Shown piece after piece: positions 56,315 through 63,557 of a DNA stretch of 64,000 bases (position 1 is its first letter; each line of letters opens with the position of its first letter). The notes beneath the pieces are model-generated. The model was not told where the DNA came from and did no database searches. It worked only from the letters and a program-made list of their open reading frames with translations. Both the position numbers and the translations under genes were made by a program. The stretch lies in contig DATJHI010000036.1 in assembly GCA_035493955.1 (NCBI GenBank), forward strand, positions 248,001 through 312,000, written 5' to 3'. The stretch is from NCED01 sp035493955. Its GTDB lineage: Bacteria; Pseudomonadota; Alphaproteobacteria; Caulobacterales; Caulobacteraceae.

Positions 56315-57226
56315 TTGACCGACCTGTCCCACCATCCCGACGATCTCGTCGCCGTGTTCCAGATTGAAAACCAGCCTGTCCGCGGCCGCATCGTCCGCGC
56401 CGGCCTGGTGGACGAGATCCTGAAGCGGCACGACTATCCCGAGCCCGTGGCCAATCTGCTCGGCGAGGCCTGCGCCCTGGCCGCCCTGGTCGGCGCCAGC
56501 CTGAAGTTCGAGGGCCGGTTGATCGTCCAGGCCCAAGGCAAGGGGCCGGTCGCCTATGTGGTGGCCGACTACGACAGCTCCGGCGCCCTGCGCGGCTATT
56601 GCCGGTTCGATCCCGAGCGGGTGGCCCAGGCCTCGGCGGGGTTCGCCCGCCCCGGCGCCTCGACCCTCTTGGGCGAGGGGGTCTTCGTCATGACCGTCGA
56701 TCCCGGACCGGGCAAGGAGCGCTACCAGGGCATCACCCCGATCGAGGGCGAGACCCTGGCCCTGTGCGCCGAACAGTATTTCGCCCAATCCGAACAGGTG
56801 CCCACCCGGGTGCGGCTGGCGGTGGGCGAGGTGGCGGACGCGTCGGGGCGCCGCTGGCGCGCCGGCGGCGCCATGATCCAGAACATCGCCGAGGACGACG
56901 CCCGCGGGCCGACCCGCGACGCCTGGGAACGGGCCGAGGCTCTGTTCGCGACCCTGGGGGAAGACGAACTGATCGATCCGACGATCACGCCCGAGACCCT
57001 GCTTTACCGGCTGTTCCATGAGGACGGGGTGCGCCTGTTCGCGCCCCGGCCGCTGCAGGCCTTCTGCCGCTGCACCGAGGACGGCGTGCGCGGAATGTTG
57101 CGCTCGTTCCCGGCGGAGGAGCGGCGGGACATGGTCGAGGCGGACGGGCGCATCCGCGTCACCTGCGAATATTGTTCGCGGGTCTATGACGTGTCGCCGG
57201 ACTCGCTGGAGTCGGAGGGAGCCTGA
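56315..57226 (+). CDS. hslO: Redox-regulated chaperone Hsp33
   Basis: 303 aa. Hsp33 fold starting LVAVFQIENQPVRGRIVRAG (split), GRLIVQAQGKGPV, and the C-terminal zinc-thiol switch: CRC (about 251-253) and CEYC (about 284-287). Cysteines release zinc on oxidation and expose the holdase surface. Start TTG 56315. Lies 232 bp after ctpA, in a gap where I see no other gene. In several Caulobacterales hslO follows argF. Confidence 0.92.
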   Translation: MTDLSHHPDDLVAVFQIENQPVRGRIVRAGLVDEILKRHDYPEPVANLLGEACALAALVGASLKFEGRLIVQAQGKGPVAYVVADYDSSGALRGYCRFDPERVAQASAGFARPGASTLLGEGVFVMTVDPGPGKERYQGITPIEGETLALCAEQYFAQSEQVPTRVRLAVGEVADASGRRWRAGGAMIQNIAEDDARGPTRDAWERAEALFATLGEDELIDPTITPETLLYRLFHEDGVRLFAPRPLQAFCRCTEDGVRGMLRSFPAEERRDMVEADGRIRVTCEYCSRVYDVSPDSLESEGA

Positions 57227-57238
57227 GGTTAGGCCGCT

Positions 57239-57763
57239 CTAGGCGGGCAGGCCGCCGAACGCCGTCTGCAGGCGCTCGAATTGGGACAGGACCGGGTTGG
57301 GGGCCGCCTCGCTGGGGGCCTCCAGGTACATGCGCTTGTCCAGGTGGGCGACCCGGTCGTAAAGCCGCTCGGCCCGTTCGGCCAGGGCGATCAGCCCGTT
57401 CGGCAAGGGGCCGCCCACGCCTTCTTCGATCTCGTGCTTGCCTTGGCCGCCAAGCCGATAACGGCCCTGGCAGGCTTCGTCGGCGGTCATGTCGCCTTCG
57501 CGCACGGCCCTTTGCACCAGCAGCCACGAGGCGAGCTGCATCAGCCGGGTCGTCAGGCGCATGCTGATGGCCGCGTAGGTCAGGGCGGCGTTGCGGGACA
57601 ACAACTTCGATTCCTGTCGTCCGGCCCCGTCCAGATAGGCGGCGGTCTCTTCGACCAGCTCCATCCCCTCCTGGAAGGTGCGGTTGAAAAGCTCCGAGGT
57701 CGCAAAATCACGGACCACCTGCGCGCGGGCGGGGGTCACCGTCGCCAAACCGAAATCGTCCAT
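57239..57763 (-). CDS. DUF1465 family protein
   Basis: 174 aa, mostly helical. FATSELFNRTFQEGMELVEETAAYLDG (split near residues 21-47) and LSRNAALTYAAISMRLTTRLMQLASWLL (split) are characteristic of DUF1465, an alphaproteobacteria-restricted family with weak ties to cell-cycle regulation (RcdA-like). Function here unknown. Convergent with hslO (12 bp between stops). Confidence 0.85.
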   Translation of the reverse strand: MDDFGLATVTPARAQVVRDFATSELFNRTFQEGMELVEETAAYLDGAGRQESKLLSRNAALTYAAISMRLTTRLMQLASWLLVQRAVREGDMTADEACQGRYRLGGQGKHEIEEGVGGPLPNGLIALAERAERLYDRVAHLDKRMYLEAPSEAAPNPVLSQFERLQTAFGGLPA

Positions 57764-57859
57764 AGGCTACGAGGTCCCCCAGTTACGCCCGGCGCCTGAG
57801 CGCCAATCTGCAAAGGGGCCTGCAACCCTCGTGCCACCCGCTTGCGCCGCCCCGCCGAC

Positions 57860-58066
57860 TCAGCTCTTCAAGGAAAACAGCGCATCGGCTGCGGCTCGGC
57901 CGGCCCGTTTGCGGTCCAGAATGGTCCGGGTCCGCTCGATCTCGCCGTGCAGCCGCTCGATCCGCTCCTCGAGTTCTCCCGCCGCATAGAGGTCGAGGTC
58001 CTCGCGGGACAACTCGATAAGCGAGGCGCCGCGGACGGGCCGCGGAGCAACCATTTCCTCGATCAT
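57860..58066 (-). CDS. DUF1192 family small protein
   Basis: 68 aa. Core LIELSREDLDLYAAGELEERI (split) then a coiled helix (LHGEIERTRTILDRKRAGRAAADALFSLKS), typical of DUF1192 and found next to DUF1465 or the quinone oxidoreductase in many Alphaproteobacteria. ATG 58066 fits the short family length; the frame is open upstream but into unrelated sequence. Function unknown. Confidence 0.8.
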   Translation of the reverse strand: MIEEMVAPRPVRGASLIELSREDLDLYAAGELEERIERLHGEIERTRTILDRKRAGRAAADALFSLKS

Positions 58067-58188
58067 GGCGCTCTCCGTGTGCTCAGCACGAACGGTGAGA
58101 CTATCAGATATTGGACGCGGTTGGGAGACCGCGCGATCACAAGTCGCCGCGCCCCTGAAGGTCGCAGCCAGGAAAAAGGGTATGAACG

Positions 58189-59178
58189 GTGGATATTCCT
58201 GCACGGATGACGGCCATAGCGGTCAGGGGGGGCGCCGGTCCCGCCGAGGCCTTGCACCCCGTCTGGGCGGAGACGCCGATCCCCGGTCCCGGCCAGATCC
58301 TGATCCGGGTGGAGGCGGCCGGCGTCAACCGGCCGGACATCCTGCAGCGCTCCGGCGCCTATCCGCCGCCGCCGGGCGCGCCGACGACCCTGGGTCTGGA
58401 GGTCGCCGGCGAAGTCGCGGCCACGGGGGAGGGGGTGGCCCGGTGGGTGACGGGCGACAAGGTCTGCGCCTTGCTGGGCGGCGGCGGCTATGCCCAGTAC
58501 GCCCTGGTCGACGCTAGGCACGCCTTGCCCATCCCGGTCGGTTTTGACTTCCTCCAGGCCGCCGCCCTGCCGGAGACCGTATTCACCGTCTTCGCCAATA
58601 TTTTCGAGATAGGCCGGTTGAAGGCGGGCGAGACCCTGCTGCTGCACGGCGCCACCAGCGGGATCGGGGTGATGGCGATCCAGATGGCCAAGGCGACGGG
58701 AGCGCGGGTCGTGGCGACCAGCCGCGGGGCGGACAAGGCCAGGGCCGCCCTGGCTCTCGGGGCGGATCGCGCCATCGATTCCACCGCCGAGGATTTCGTC
58801 GTGGCCATCCAGGGGGAGGGCGGCGCCGACGTGGTGCTGGACATGGTCGCGGGGCCGCTGCTGCCCCGGAACCTGGAGGCGCTGCGCATCGAGGGCCGGG
58901 TGGTGGTGATCGCCGTCCAGGGCGGCGCCCGCGCCGAGATCGACGTCGCCCGGCTTATGGTGCGGCGGCTCACCCTGGCCGGCTCGACCATGAGGCCGCG
59001 CAGCGCCGACGAGAAGGCGCGGCTGGCGCGGGCGGTGGAGGCGCACGTGTGGCCCTGGCTGGCCAGCGGGGCGGTCAAGCCGGTGATCGACCGCAGCTTT
59101 CCCCTGGCCGAGGCCGCCGCGGCCCACGCCCATCTCGAATCCGGCGATCACATCGGCAAGGTGATGCTGGTCCCCTAG
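58189..59178 (+). CDS. NAD(P)H-quinone oxidoreductase (zinc-free MDR family)
   Basis: 329 aa medium-chain reductase, PIG3/QOR group. Substrate domain VEAAGVNRPDILQRSGAYPPPPGA (split near residues 41-64), Rossmann domain LLLHGATSGIGVMAIQMAK (about 150-168). No catalytic zinc ligands, so it is a quinone or enone reductase rather than an alcohol dehydrogenase. GTG 58189 or the ATG seven residues later (58207) could start it. It is divergent from the DUF1192 gene. Confidence 0.88.
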   Translation: MDIPARMTAIAVRGGAGPAEALHPVWAETPIPGPGQILIRVEAAGVNRPDILQRSGAYPPPPGAPTTLGLEVAGEVAATGEGVARWVTGDKVCALLGGGGYAQYALVDARHALPIPVGFDFLQAAALPETVFTVFANIFEIGRLKAGETLLLHGATSGIGVMAIQMAKATGARVVATSRGADKARAALALGADRAIDSTAEDFVVAIQGEGGADVVLDMVAGPLLPRNLEALRIEGRVVVIAVQGGARAEIDVARLMVRRLTLAGSTMRPRSADEKARLARAVEAHVWPWLASGAVKPVIDRSFPLAEAAAAHAHLESGDHIGKVMLVP

Positions 59179-59201
59179 GGTTTGTTGCGCCAAAAAGGGT
59201 C

Positions 59202-60053
59202 ATGAGCATCGGCGTGTTCGATTCCGGGGTGGGGGGGCTGAGCGTCCACCGGGCCCTGGTGGAGCGGCTACCGGCCGCCGACTTCGTCTATCTGGCCGAC
59301 CAGGCCGCGCCCTCCTACGGAACCTTGCCCGGCGAGACCATCGTCGACCTGACCCGCGAGGGCTGCATCCGCCTGTTCGACCAGGGCGCCAGCCTGGTGG
59401 TCCTGGCCTGCAACACCGCCTCGGCCATCGCCCTTCGGCGGCTGCAGCAGACCTGGCTGCCGGGGTATCGGGCCGGACTGCGGCGGCCGGTGAACGTGCT
59501 CGGCATCATCGTCCCCACCATCGAGGCCGCCACCGGCGTGGCCTGGAGCGACCAGGCCGACCGGGGCGGGGAGAAGATCGAGGCGGTGGACGTGATCGGG
59601 GTTTTCTCCACCTCGGCCACCGCCGCCAGCCGCGTCTATGAGATCGAGATCGACAAGCGCCGCCAGGACGTGGCGGTGTTCAGCGAAGCCTGTCCCCGGC
59701 TGGCCCGGATGATCGAGGACGGGGCCGAGGCGCCGGCCCTGCGGGACGCGATCGCCGGCCACGTCCAGGCCCTGACCCGCCGCATCGGCCGCACGCCGCA
59801 CCGGGCGATCCTCGGCTGCACCCACTATGAGATCGTCGCCGACCTGTTCGTCGAGGCCCTGCCGCCGGGGACGCCGATCATCCACCAGCCGACGGCGGTG
59901 GCCGACGCCCTGCAGCTCTATCTGGACAAGCATAGGCAATACGAGGTGGGGACGGGCGGGTCCCGCCGCTTCCTCACCACCGGGGCGCCCAAGGCCGGCA
60001 ACGGGCTGGTGCAGGCGTTCTGGGGCGCGGCGATCCAGTTCGAGGCGGCTTAG
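59202..60053 (+). CDS. murI: Glutamate racemase
   Basis: 283 aa. Makes D-glutamate for peptidoglycan. FDSGVGGLSVHRAL near the start, first catalytic Cys in LACNTASAI (about residue 70), second in LGCTHYEI (about 206). The segment YLADQAAPSYGTLP replaces the usual Y-x-x-D-x-x-x-x-PYG, a mild variation. ATG 59202 gives MSIGVFDSGVGG; the frame is open upstream through the quinone oxidoreductase gene but is a shadow there. Confidence 0.94.
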   Translation: MSIGVFDSGVGGLSVHRALVERLPAADFVYLADQAAPSYGTLPGETIVDLTREGCIRLFDQGASLVVLACNTASAIALRRLQQTWLPGYRAGLRRPVNVLGIIVPTIEAATGVAWSDQADRGGEKIEAVDVIGVFSTSATAASRVYEIEIDKRRQDVAVFSEACPRLARMIEDGAEAPALRDAIAGHVQALTRRIGRTPHRAILGCTHYEIVADLFVEALPPGTPIIHQPTAVADALQLYLDKHRQYEVGTGGSRRFLTTGAPKAGNGLVQAFWGAAIQFEAA

Positions 60054-60207
60054 GGGCGTTCGCTCCACGGCCGGCCAGGCCGCCGCTTTCCCAGGCTGAC
60101 GGGCGCGTCTGCTCCAAATGGGCGGCGGGGGCCGCAAGCTGTTTTGGGGCGCTCTGCAGGGTCGCGGACGCACTGCGTCGAACATTCTTGGTCATTAGGG
60201 TATAGAT

Positions 60208-60237
60208 CGAGCCCGCCAACGGCTCGGGCTCGGTTTT
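60208..60237 (+). terminator. Terminator-like hairpin just before the methyltransferase gene
   Basis: CGAGCCCG (60208-60215) with CGGGCTCG (60225-60232), 9-nt loop, followed by GTTTTGG. It probably ends murI transcription, yet it also sits only 5 bp before the first possible start (60243) of the next gene. A TATAGAT box at 60201-60207 overlaps its left edge. Confidence 0.6.
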
Positions 60238-60254
60238 GGTACATGCATAGGCCC

Positions 60255-61253
60255 ATGACTTCGCCGCTGCCGACGACCGAGTTGGACCGTCGCGAGAAGT
60301 TGCTCCTCGGCTTGCGCACGAGCGAATTGGCGGGCGTTGAGATCGGTCCGCTTGCGTCCCCGCTGGTCCGCCGTGAGGACGGCGCCATCCTCTATGTCGA
60401 CCACATCGACACGGCCGCACTGCGCGAAAAGTACCGTGAGCACGCGACCGTCGATTTGGGCGCAATCGTCGAAGTCGATGCGGTGTGGAGCGGTCGAACG
60501 ATTGAGGAGGCCCTCGGATCAAACGGTCCGGTGGATTACGTCCTCGCCTCACACGTCGTCGAGCATGCGCCGGATCTGATCGCCTGGCTGAGAGAACTCC
60601 AATCTGCGTTGCGGCCAGGCGGGACGATCAGGCTGGCCGTACCCGACAAGCGATTCTGCTTCGACTACCTTCGGTCGGAAACCCGGCTTTCAGATGTGCT
60701 CGCGGCACACTACGCACATGCGCGCCGGCCGCAGGTCCGGGAACTGATCGACAGCGAACTGCATCATCGCGATGTCGATCTAGGCGACGCCTGGGCGCGC
60801 CGCGTGGACTACGACGTCCTCCTTGAACCCCGGAACCTGGAGCACGCCTTCGCGATAGCCGATCGTGCCTCCCATGGCGAATACATAGATGTCCACTGTT
60901 GGGCGTTCACGCTCTTCTCGTTCGCGGCGATCATGCGGCAGCTGGGCGGCTTGGGACTTAATGGGCTCGCATGTGAGTACTATTTCGATACCAACATACA
61001 TGAACACGAGTTCTTTGTTGGAATGATCGAAGGCGATCAAGACCGGGTGGTGGAGAGCTGGGGCGCAGTGATGTCCGCGCTCGCCGGCGAAAGAGCGGCG
61101 CCTTCAGCCTCCGAGTTGCAGCGCCAGCTCCGCGACGCACAACGGATGCTTGCGGACATCCAGAATTCGACGTCCTGGAGGATAACCCAGCCGCTCCGGG
61201 CGTTGGTGGAACGCATTCGCGGCGCCCGCTCCACGGCGGAAACGAGGCGATAG
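60255..61253 (+). CDS. SAM-dependent methyltransferase with a glycan-cluster type tail
   Basis: 332 aa from ATG 60255 (ATG 60243 is possible). Class I methyltransferase-like domain of the kind with VDYVLASHVVEHAPDLIAWL (about 95-114), LRPGGTIRLAVPDKRFCFDY and later YFDTNIHEHEFF. The C-terminus has a short coiled coil (ELQRQLRDAQRMLADIQNS) ending in SWRITQPLR, a motif common at the ends of glycosyltransferases and methyltransferases from O-antigen and surface polysaccharide clusters. GC is visibly lower than all neighbours (GAGTACTATTTCGATACC, ACATACATGAACACG), suggesting horizontal gain. No other polysaccharide genes are nearby. Substrate unknown. Confidence 0.82.
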   Translation: MTSPLPTTELDRREKLLLGLRTSELAGVEIGPLASPLVRREDGAILYVDHIDTAALREKYREHATVDLGAIVEVDAVWSGRTIEEALGSNGPVDYVLASHVVEHAPDLIAWLRELQSALRPGGTIRLAVPDKRFCFDYLRSETRLSDVLAAHYAHARRPQVRELIDSELHHRDVDLGDAWARRVDYDVLLEPRNLEHAFAIADRASHGEYIDVHCWAFTLFSFAAIMRQLGGLGLNGLACEYYFDTNIHEHEFFVGMIEGDQDRVVESWGAVMSALAGERAAPSASELQRQLRDAQRMLADIQNSTSWRITQPLRALVERIRGARSTAETRR

Positions 61254-61305
61254 CCGACGGCCGACCAAACCCAAACCGGTCGATTTCGCCAAACACAGCT
61301 TGGCC
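61232..61305. repeat. Direct repeat A, copy downstream of ahpD
   Basis: Imperfect copy of 62522-62599. Shared blocks in order: GGA then GAGG-GATAG-CGACGGCC, ACCAAA, CAAA/CCAAA, TCGATT, GCCAA, GCTTGGCC. The last codons and stop of the methyltransferase gene fall in it. Together with copy B it brackets ahpD-ahpC, with corresponding points about 1.29 kb apart. Confidence 0.55.
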
Positions 61306-61336
61306 AAGGCCCCGGCCGCTGGGGGTCGACCGTCCG

Positions 61337-61861
61337 TCACGCCGCCGCCGCTTCCCCCGCCAGCACCTGACCCGCGCCGTGGACCACCGCGGCGATCCTG
61401 AGCGCGGTCTGGATGGAGACCGCCGGAACCCCGTGCTTGCGCAGCTCAGCCTCGTGGGCGTCGAGACAGGCCCCGCAGCCGTTGATGGCCGAGACGGCCA
61501 TGGTCCACAGTTCGAAGTCGACCTTGTCCACCCCCGGATTGGCCATGACGTTCATGCGCAGCTTGGCCGGCAGGGCCCGGTACTCCTGGTTCCGCATCAG
61601 GTGCAGGGCCCGATAATAGATGTTGTTCATGCCCATGATCGCCGCGGCCGCCTTGGCGGCGGTGCGCGCCTCGGGCGAAAGCACGGCGGCGGCCTCGACG
61701 GCCTTGACCATTTGGGACTGGCCGGCCGCATAGGCGGCGGCGAGGAAGGTCCCCCATTTCTGCTGGTCGGCGAGGGTGGTCTCCGCCGCTAGGGACGACA
61801 GGTTGAGGCTCAGGTCCTTGGCGTAGGCGGGCAGGGCGTCGCGCAGGGTGTCCAACGACAT
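61337..61861 (-). CDS. ahpD: Alkyl hydroperoxide reductase AhpD
   Basis: 174 aa CMD-fold thiol protein. Active-site set as in mycobacterial AhpD: Glu117, Cys129-x-x-Cys132, His136 (GCGACLDAHE). It reduces AhpC, using lipoyl groups as electron source in characterised systems. Lies 69 bp after ahpC on the same strand. lpdA and lipoyl-bearing SucB are in this same window and are plausible electron sources. Confidence 0.93.
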   Translation of the reverse strand: MSLDTLRDALPAYAKDLSLNLSSLAAETTLADQQKWGTFLAAAYAAGQSQMVKAVEAAAVLSPEARTAAKAAAAIMGMNNIYYRALHLMRNQEYRALPAKLRMNVMANPGVDKVDFELWTMAVSAINGCGACLDAHEAELRKHGVPAVSIQTALRIAAVVHGAGQVLAGEAAAA

Positions 61862-61930
61862 GGGGAAATCTCCGATCGGGAAAGACCCCCGGGGAAGGCG
61901 GCTCCCCCGGGGTCGCAGGCCGCAAGAGGC

Positions 61931-62491
61931 TCAGGCTGCGGGACGCAGCACCTCGCCGCCGGGCGCGCGGTTGCAGGCGCACAGTTCGTCGGTCTGCAGG
62001 GCGTCGAGCACCCGCAGGGTGTCGGCCGGGTTGCGGCCGACGTTCAGGTTTGTGACATAGACGTGCTGGATGACGTTGTCGGGATCGACCACGAAGGTGG
62101 CGCGCTGGGCCACGCCCTCCTCCTCGTCCAGCACGCCGAGCTGGCGGGCGAACCGGCCGCCGGGATCGGCGAAGCTCCAGATCGGCAGCTTGTCGAGGTC
62201 CGGATGGCTGCGCCGCCAGGCGAGCTTGACGTGCTCGTTGTCCACCGAACCGCCGATCACCACCGTGTCGCGGTCGGCGAAGTCGCGGCCCAGCCGCGCG
62301 AACTCGGCGATCTCGGTCGGACAGACGAAGGTGAAGTCCTTGGGATAGAAGAAGATCACCTTCCACTGGCCGGGGAAGGAGGCTCCGGTCAGCGCCTCGA
62401 AGGCGCTGACGCCGTTCTCCTCGTGCGCGTTGAAGCCGGGCTTCACGCCCGTGACCTTGAAGTCGGGAAGTTTCTGGCCGACGCCCAACAT
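61931..62491 (-). CDS. ahpC: Alkyl hydroperoxide reductase AhpC (AhpD-dependent type)
   Basis: 186 aa 2-Cys peroxiredoxin. Peroxidatic Cys57 in FTFVCPTE; C-terminal ALQTDELCACN with Cys171/Cys173, the form seen in AhpC proteins reduced by AhpD rather than AhpF. ATG 62491 (MLGVGQKLPDF) is the family start. Its promoter (62537-62565) abuts a candidate OxyR site; divergent from oxyR. Confidence 0.95.
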   Translation of the reverse strand: MLGVGQKLPDFKVTGVKPGFNAHEENGVSAFEALTGASFPGQWKVIFFYPKDFTFVCPTEIAEFARLGRDFADRDTVVIGGSVDNEHVKLAWRRSHPDLDKLPIWSFADPGGRFARQLGVLDEEEGVAQRATFVVDPDNVIQHVYVTNLNVGRNPADTLRVLDALQTDELCACNRAPGGEVLRPAA

Positions 62492-62521
62492 GGCGGTCTC
62501 CTGGTCTAGGGGGATGCGGCG

Positions 62522-62599
62522 AGCCGCGGAGATGAGGAGATAGGCGACGGCCAAACCAAAAACAAATCGATTGTTTTTGCCAAGAGCATAGGCTTGGCC
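62522..62599. repeat. Direct repeat B, copy in the ahpC-oxyR promoter region
   Basis: The partner of 61232-61305. This copy contains the working-looking ahpC and oxyR promoter elements. Copy A has lost the ATAG and CTAT half-sites and most of the AAAAACAA/TTGTTTTT symmetry. Reading back from the shared TAG (62541-62543), this copy also encodes Ala-Glu-Met-Arg-Arg-stop, compared with Ala-Glu-Thr-Arg-Arg-stop at the methyltransferase end. Confidence 0.55.
62537..62565 (-). promoter_or_regulatory. Promoter of ahpC-ahpD (TTGTTT-N17-TATCTC)
   Basis: On the minus strand, TTGTTT (62560-62565) and TATCTC (62537-62542) are 17 bp apart. The -35 overlaps one arm of the inverted repeat AAAAACAA/TTGTTTTT (62558-62565 and 62571-62578, 5-bp spacer), placing a LysR-type activator directly next to RNA polymerase. 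Confidence 0.55.
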
Positions 62600-62605
62600 T
62601 ATATG
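62577..62605 (+). promoter_or_regulatory. Promoter of oxyR with embedded OxyR half-sites
   Basis: TTGCCA (62577-62582), 17-bp spacer, TATATG (62600-62605). ATAG-N7-CTAT (62588-62602), the OxyR half-site pair spacing, lies across the spacer and -10, so bound OxyR would block this promoter. Transcription would start about 62612, two bases before the ATG: a leaderless mRNA. Confidence 0.6.
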
Positions 62606-62613
62606 TCCCGGTC

Positions 62614-63513
62614 ATGCTCCCGACCCTTCGCCAGCTCCAATATCTGAAGCTCCTGGCTGAGCACGGCTCGTTCAGCCGCGCCGCCGAGGTCGCCCACGTC
62701 ACCCAGCCCACGCTCTCGGCGGGGGTGCAGGAACTGGAACGGGTGCTGGGCGCGCCGGTGGTGGACCGCGGCCGTTCCGGCGTGATCCTGACCCCTGTGG
62801 GCGAGGAGGCGGTGCGCCGCGCCCGAGATGTGCTGGCGCGGGCCGAGGACCTGGTCCAGGCCGCCCGCAGCGCCGGCCAGCCGCTTTCGGGGCGGTTCCG
62901 GCTGGGGGTGATCCCCACCGTCGCCCCTTTCCTTTTGCCCCGCGCCCTGCCGGCCCTGCGCCAGCGGTTCCCGGCGTTGCGGCTCTATCTGCGCGAGGAC
63001 CAGACCGCCAGGCTGATCGCCGCGCTGAAGGCCGGCTCCCTGGACGCCGCCCTGATCGCCCTGCCCCACGACACCACCGGGCTGGACACGGTCCATGTTG
63101 GCGACGACGAGCTGCTGGCCGCGGTTCCGGCAAACCATCCCCTGCTGGCCCACCCCACGGTGGACCCGGCCGCCCTGGAGCGGGAATGCCTGATCCTTCT
63201 GGAGGACGGCCATTGCCTGCGCGAGCACGTGCTCGCGGCCTGCGACATGGAGCCCCCGCGCGGGGGCGAGGGGGAGGACGGCTCCTTTGCGGCGACCTCC
63301 CTGCACACCCTGGTGCAGATGGTCGGCTCGGGCCTGGGGGTGTCGTTGCTGCCGGCCATGGCGGTGGACGCCGGCCTGACCGAGGGGGCCGCCGTCGGCG
63401 TGCGTCCCCTGACCGCCAAGGCGCCCAGCCGCGAGATCGTGATCGCCTGGCGCGCCGGCTCCAGCCGCGAGACCGAGGCCCGGTTGCTGGCCGGGGCGCT
63501 GGAGGCGATCTGA
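62614..63513 (+). CDS. oxyR: Peroxide-sensing LysR regulator OxyR
   Basis: 299 aa. N-terminal winged helix (LRQLQYLKLLAEHGSFSRAA, then VTQPTLSAGVQELE) and C-terminal effector domain. The redox pair is in GHCLREHVLAAC: Cys201 and Cys210 with eight residues between, exactly the E. coli Cys199/Cys208 arrangement. Divergent from ahpC-ahpD with 122 bp between starts, the classical target layout. No ribosome binding site precedes ATG 62614, consistent with leaderless translation. Confidence 0.94.
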   Translation: MLPTLRQLQYLKLLAEHGSFSRAAEVAHVTQPTLSAGVQELERVLGAPVVDRGRSGVILTPVGEEAVRRARDVLARAEDLVQAARSAGQPLSGRFRLGVIPTVAPFLLPRALPALRQRFPALRLYLREDQTARLIAALKAGSLDAALIALPHDTTGLDTVHVGDDELLAAVPANHPLLAHPTVDPAALERECLILLEDGHCLREHVLAACDMEPPRGGEGEDGSFAATSLHTLVQMVGSGLGVSLLPAMAVDAGLTEGAAVGVRPLTAKAPSREIVIAWRAGSSRETEARLLAGALEAI

Positions 63514-63545
63514 GGGGCCGCCTGCCCAAACCCGACAGTTTCGCC

Positions 63546-63551
63546 TATATA
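63546..63551 (+). promoter_or_regulatory. Candidate -10 box of a leaderless dapF promoter
   Basis: TATATA lies 7 bp before the GTG start of dapF, so transcription would begin at or within a base or two of the start codon. The -35 (CTGCCC or TGCCCA around 63522-63528) is weak. Confidence 0.35.
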
Positions 63552-63557
63552 GCCCCG

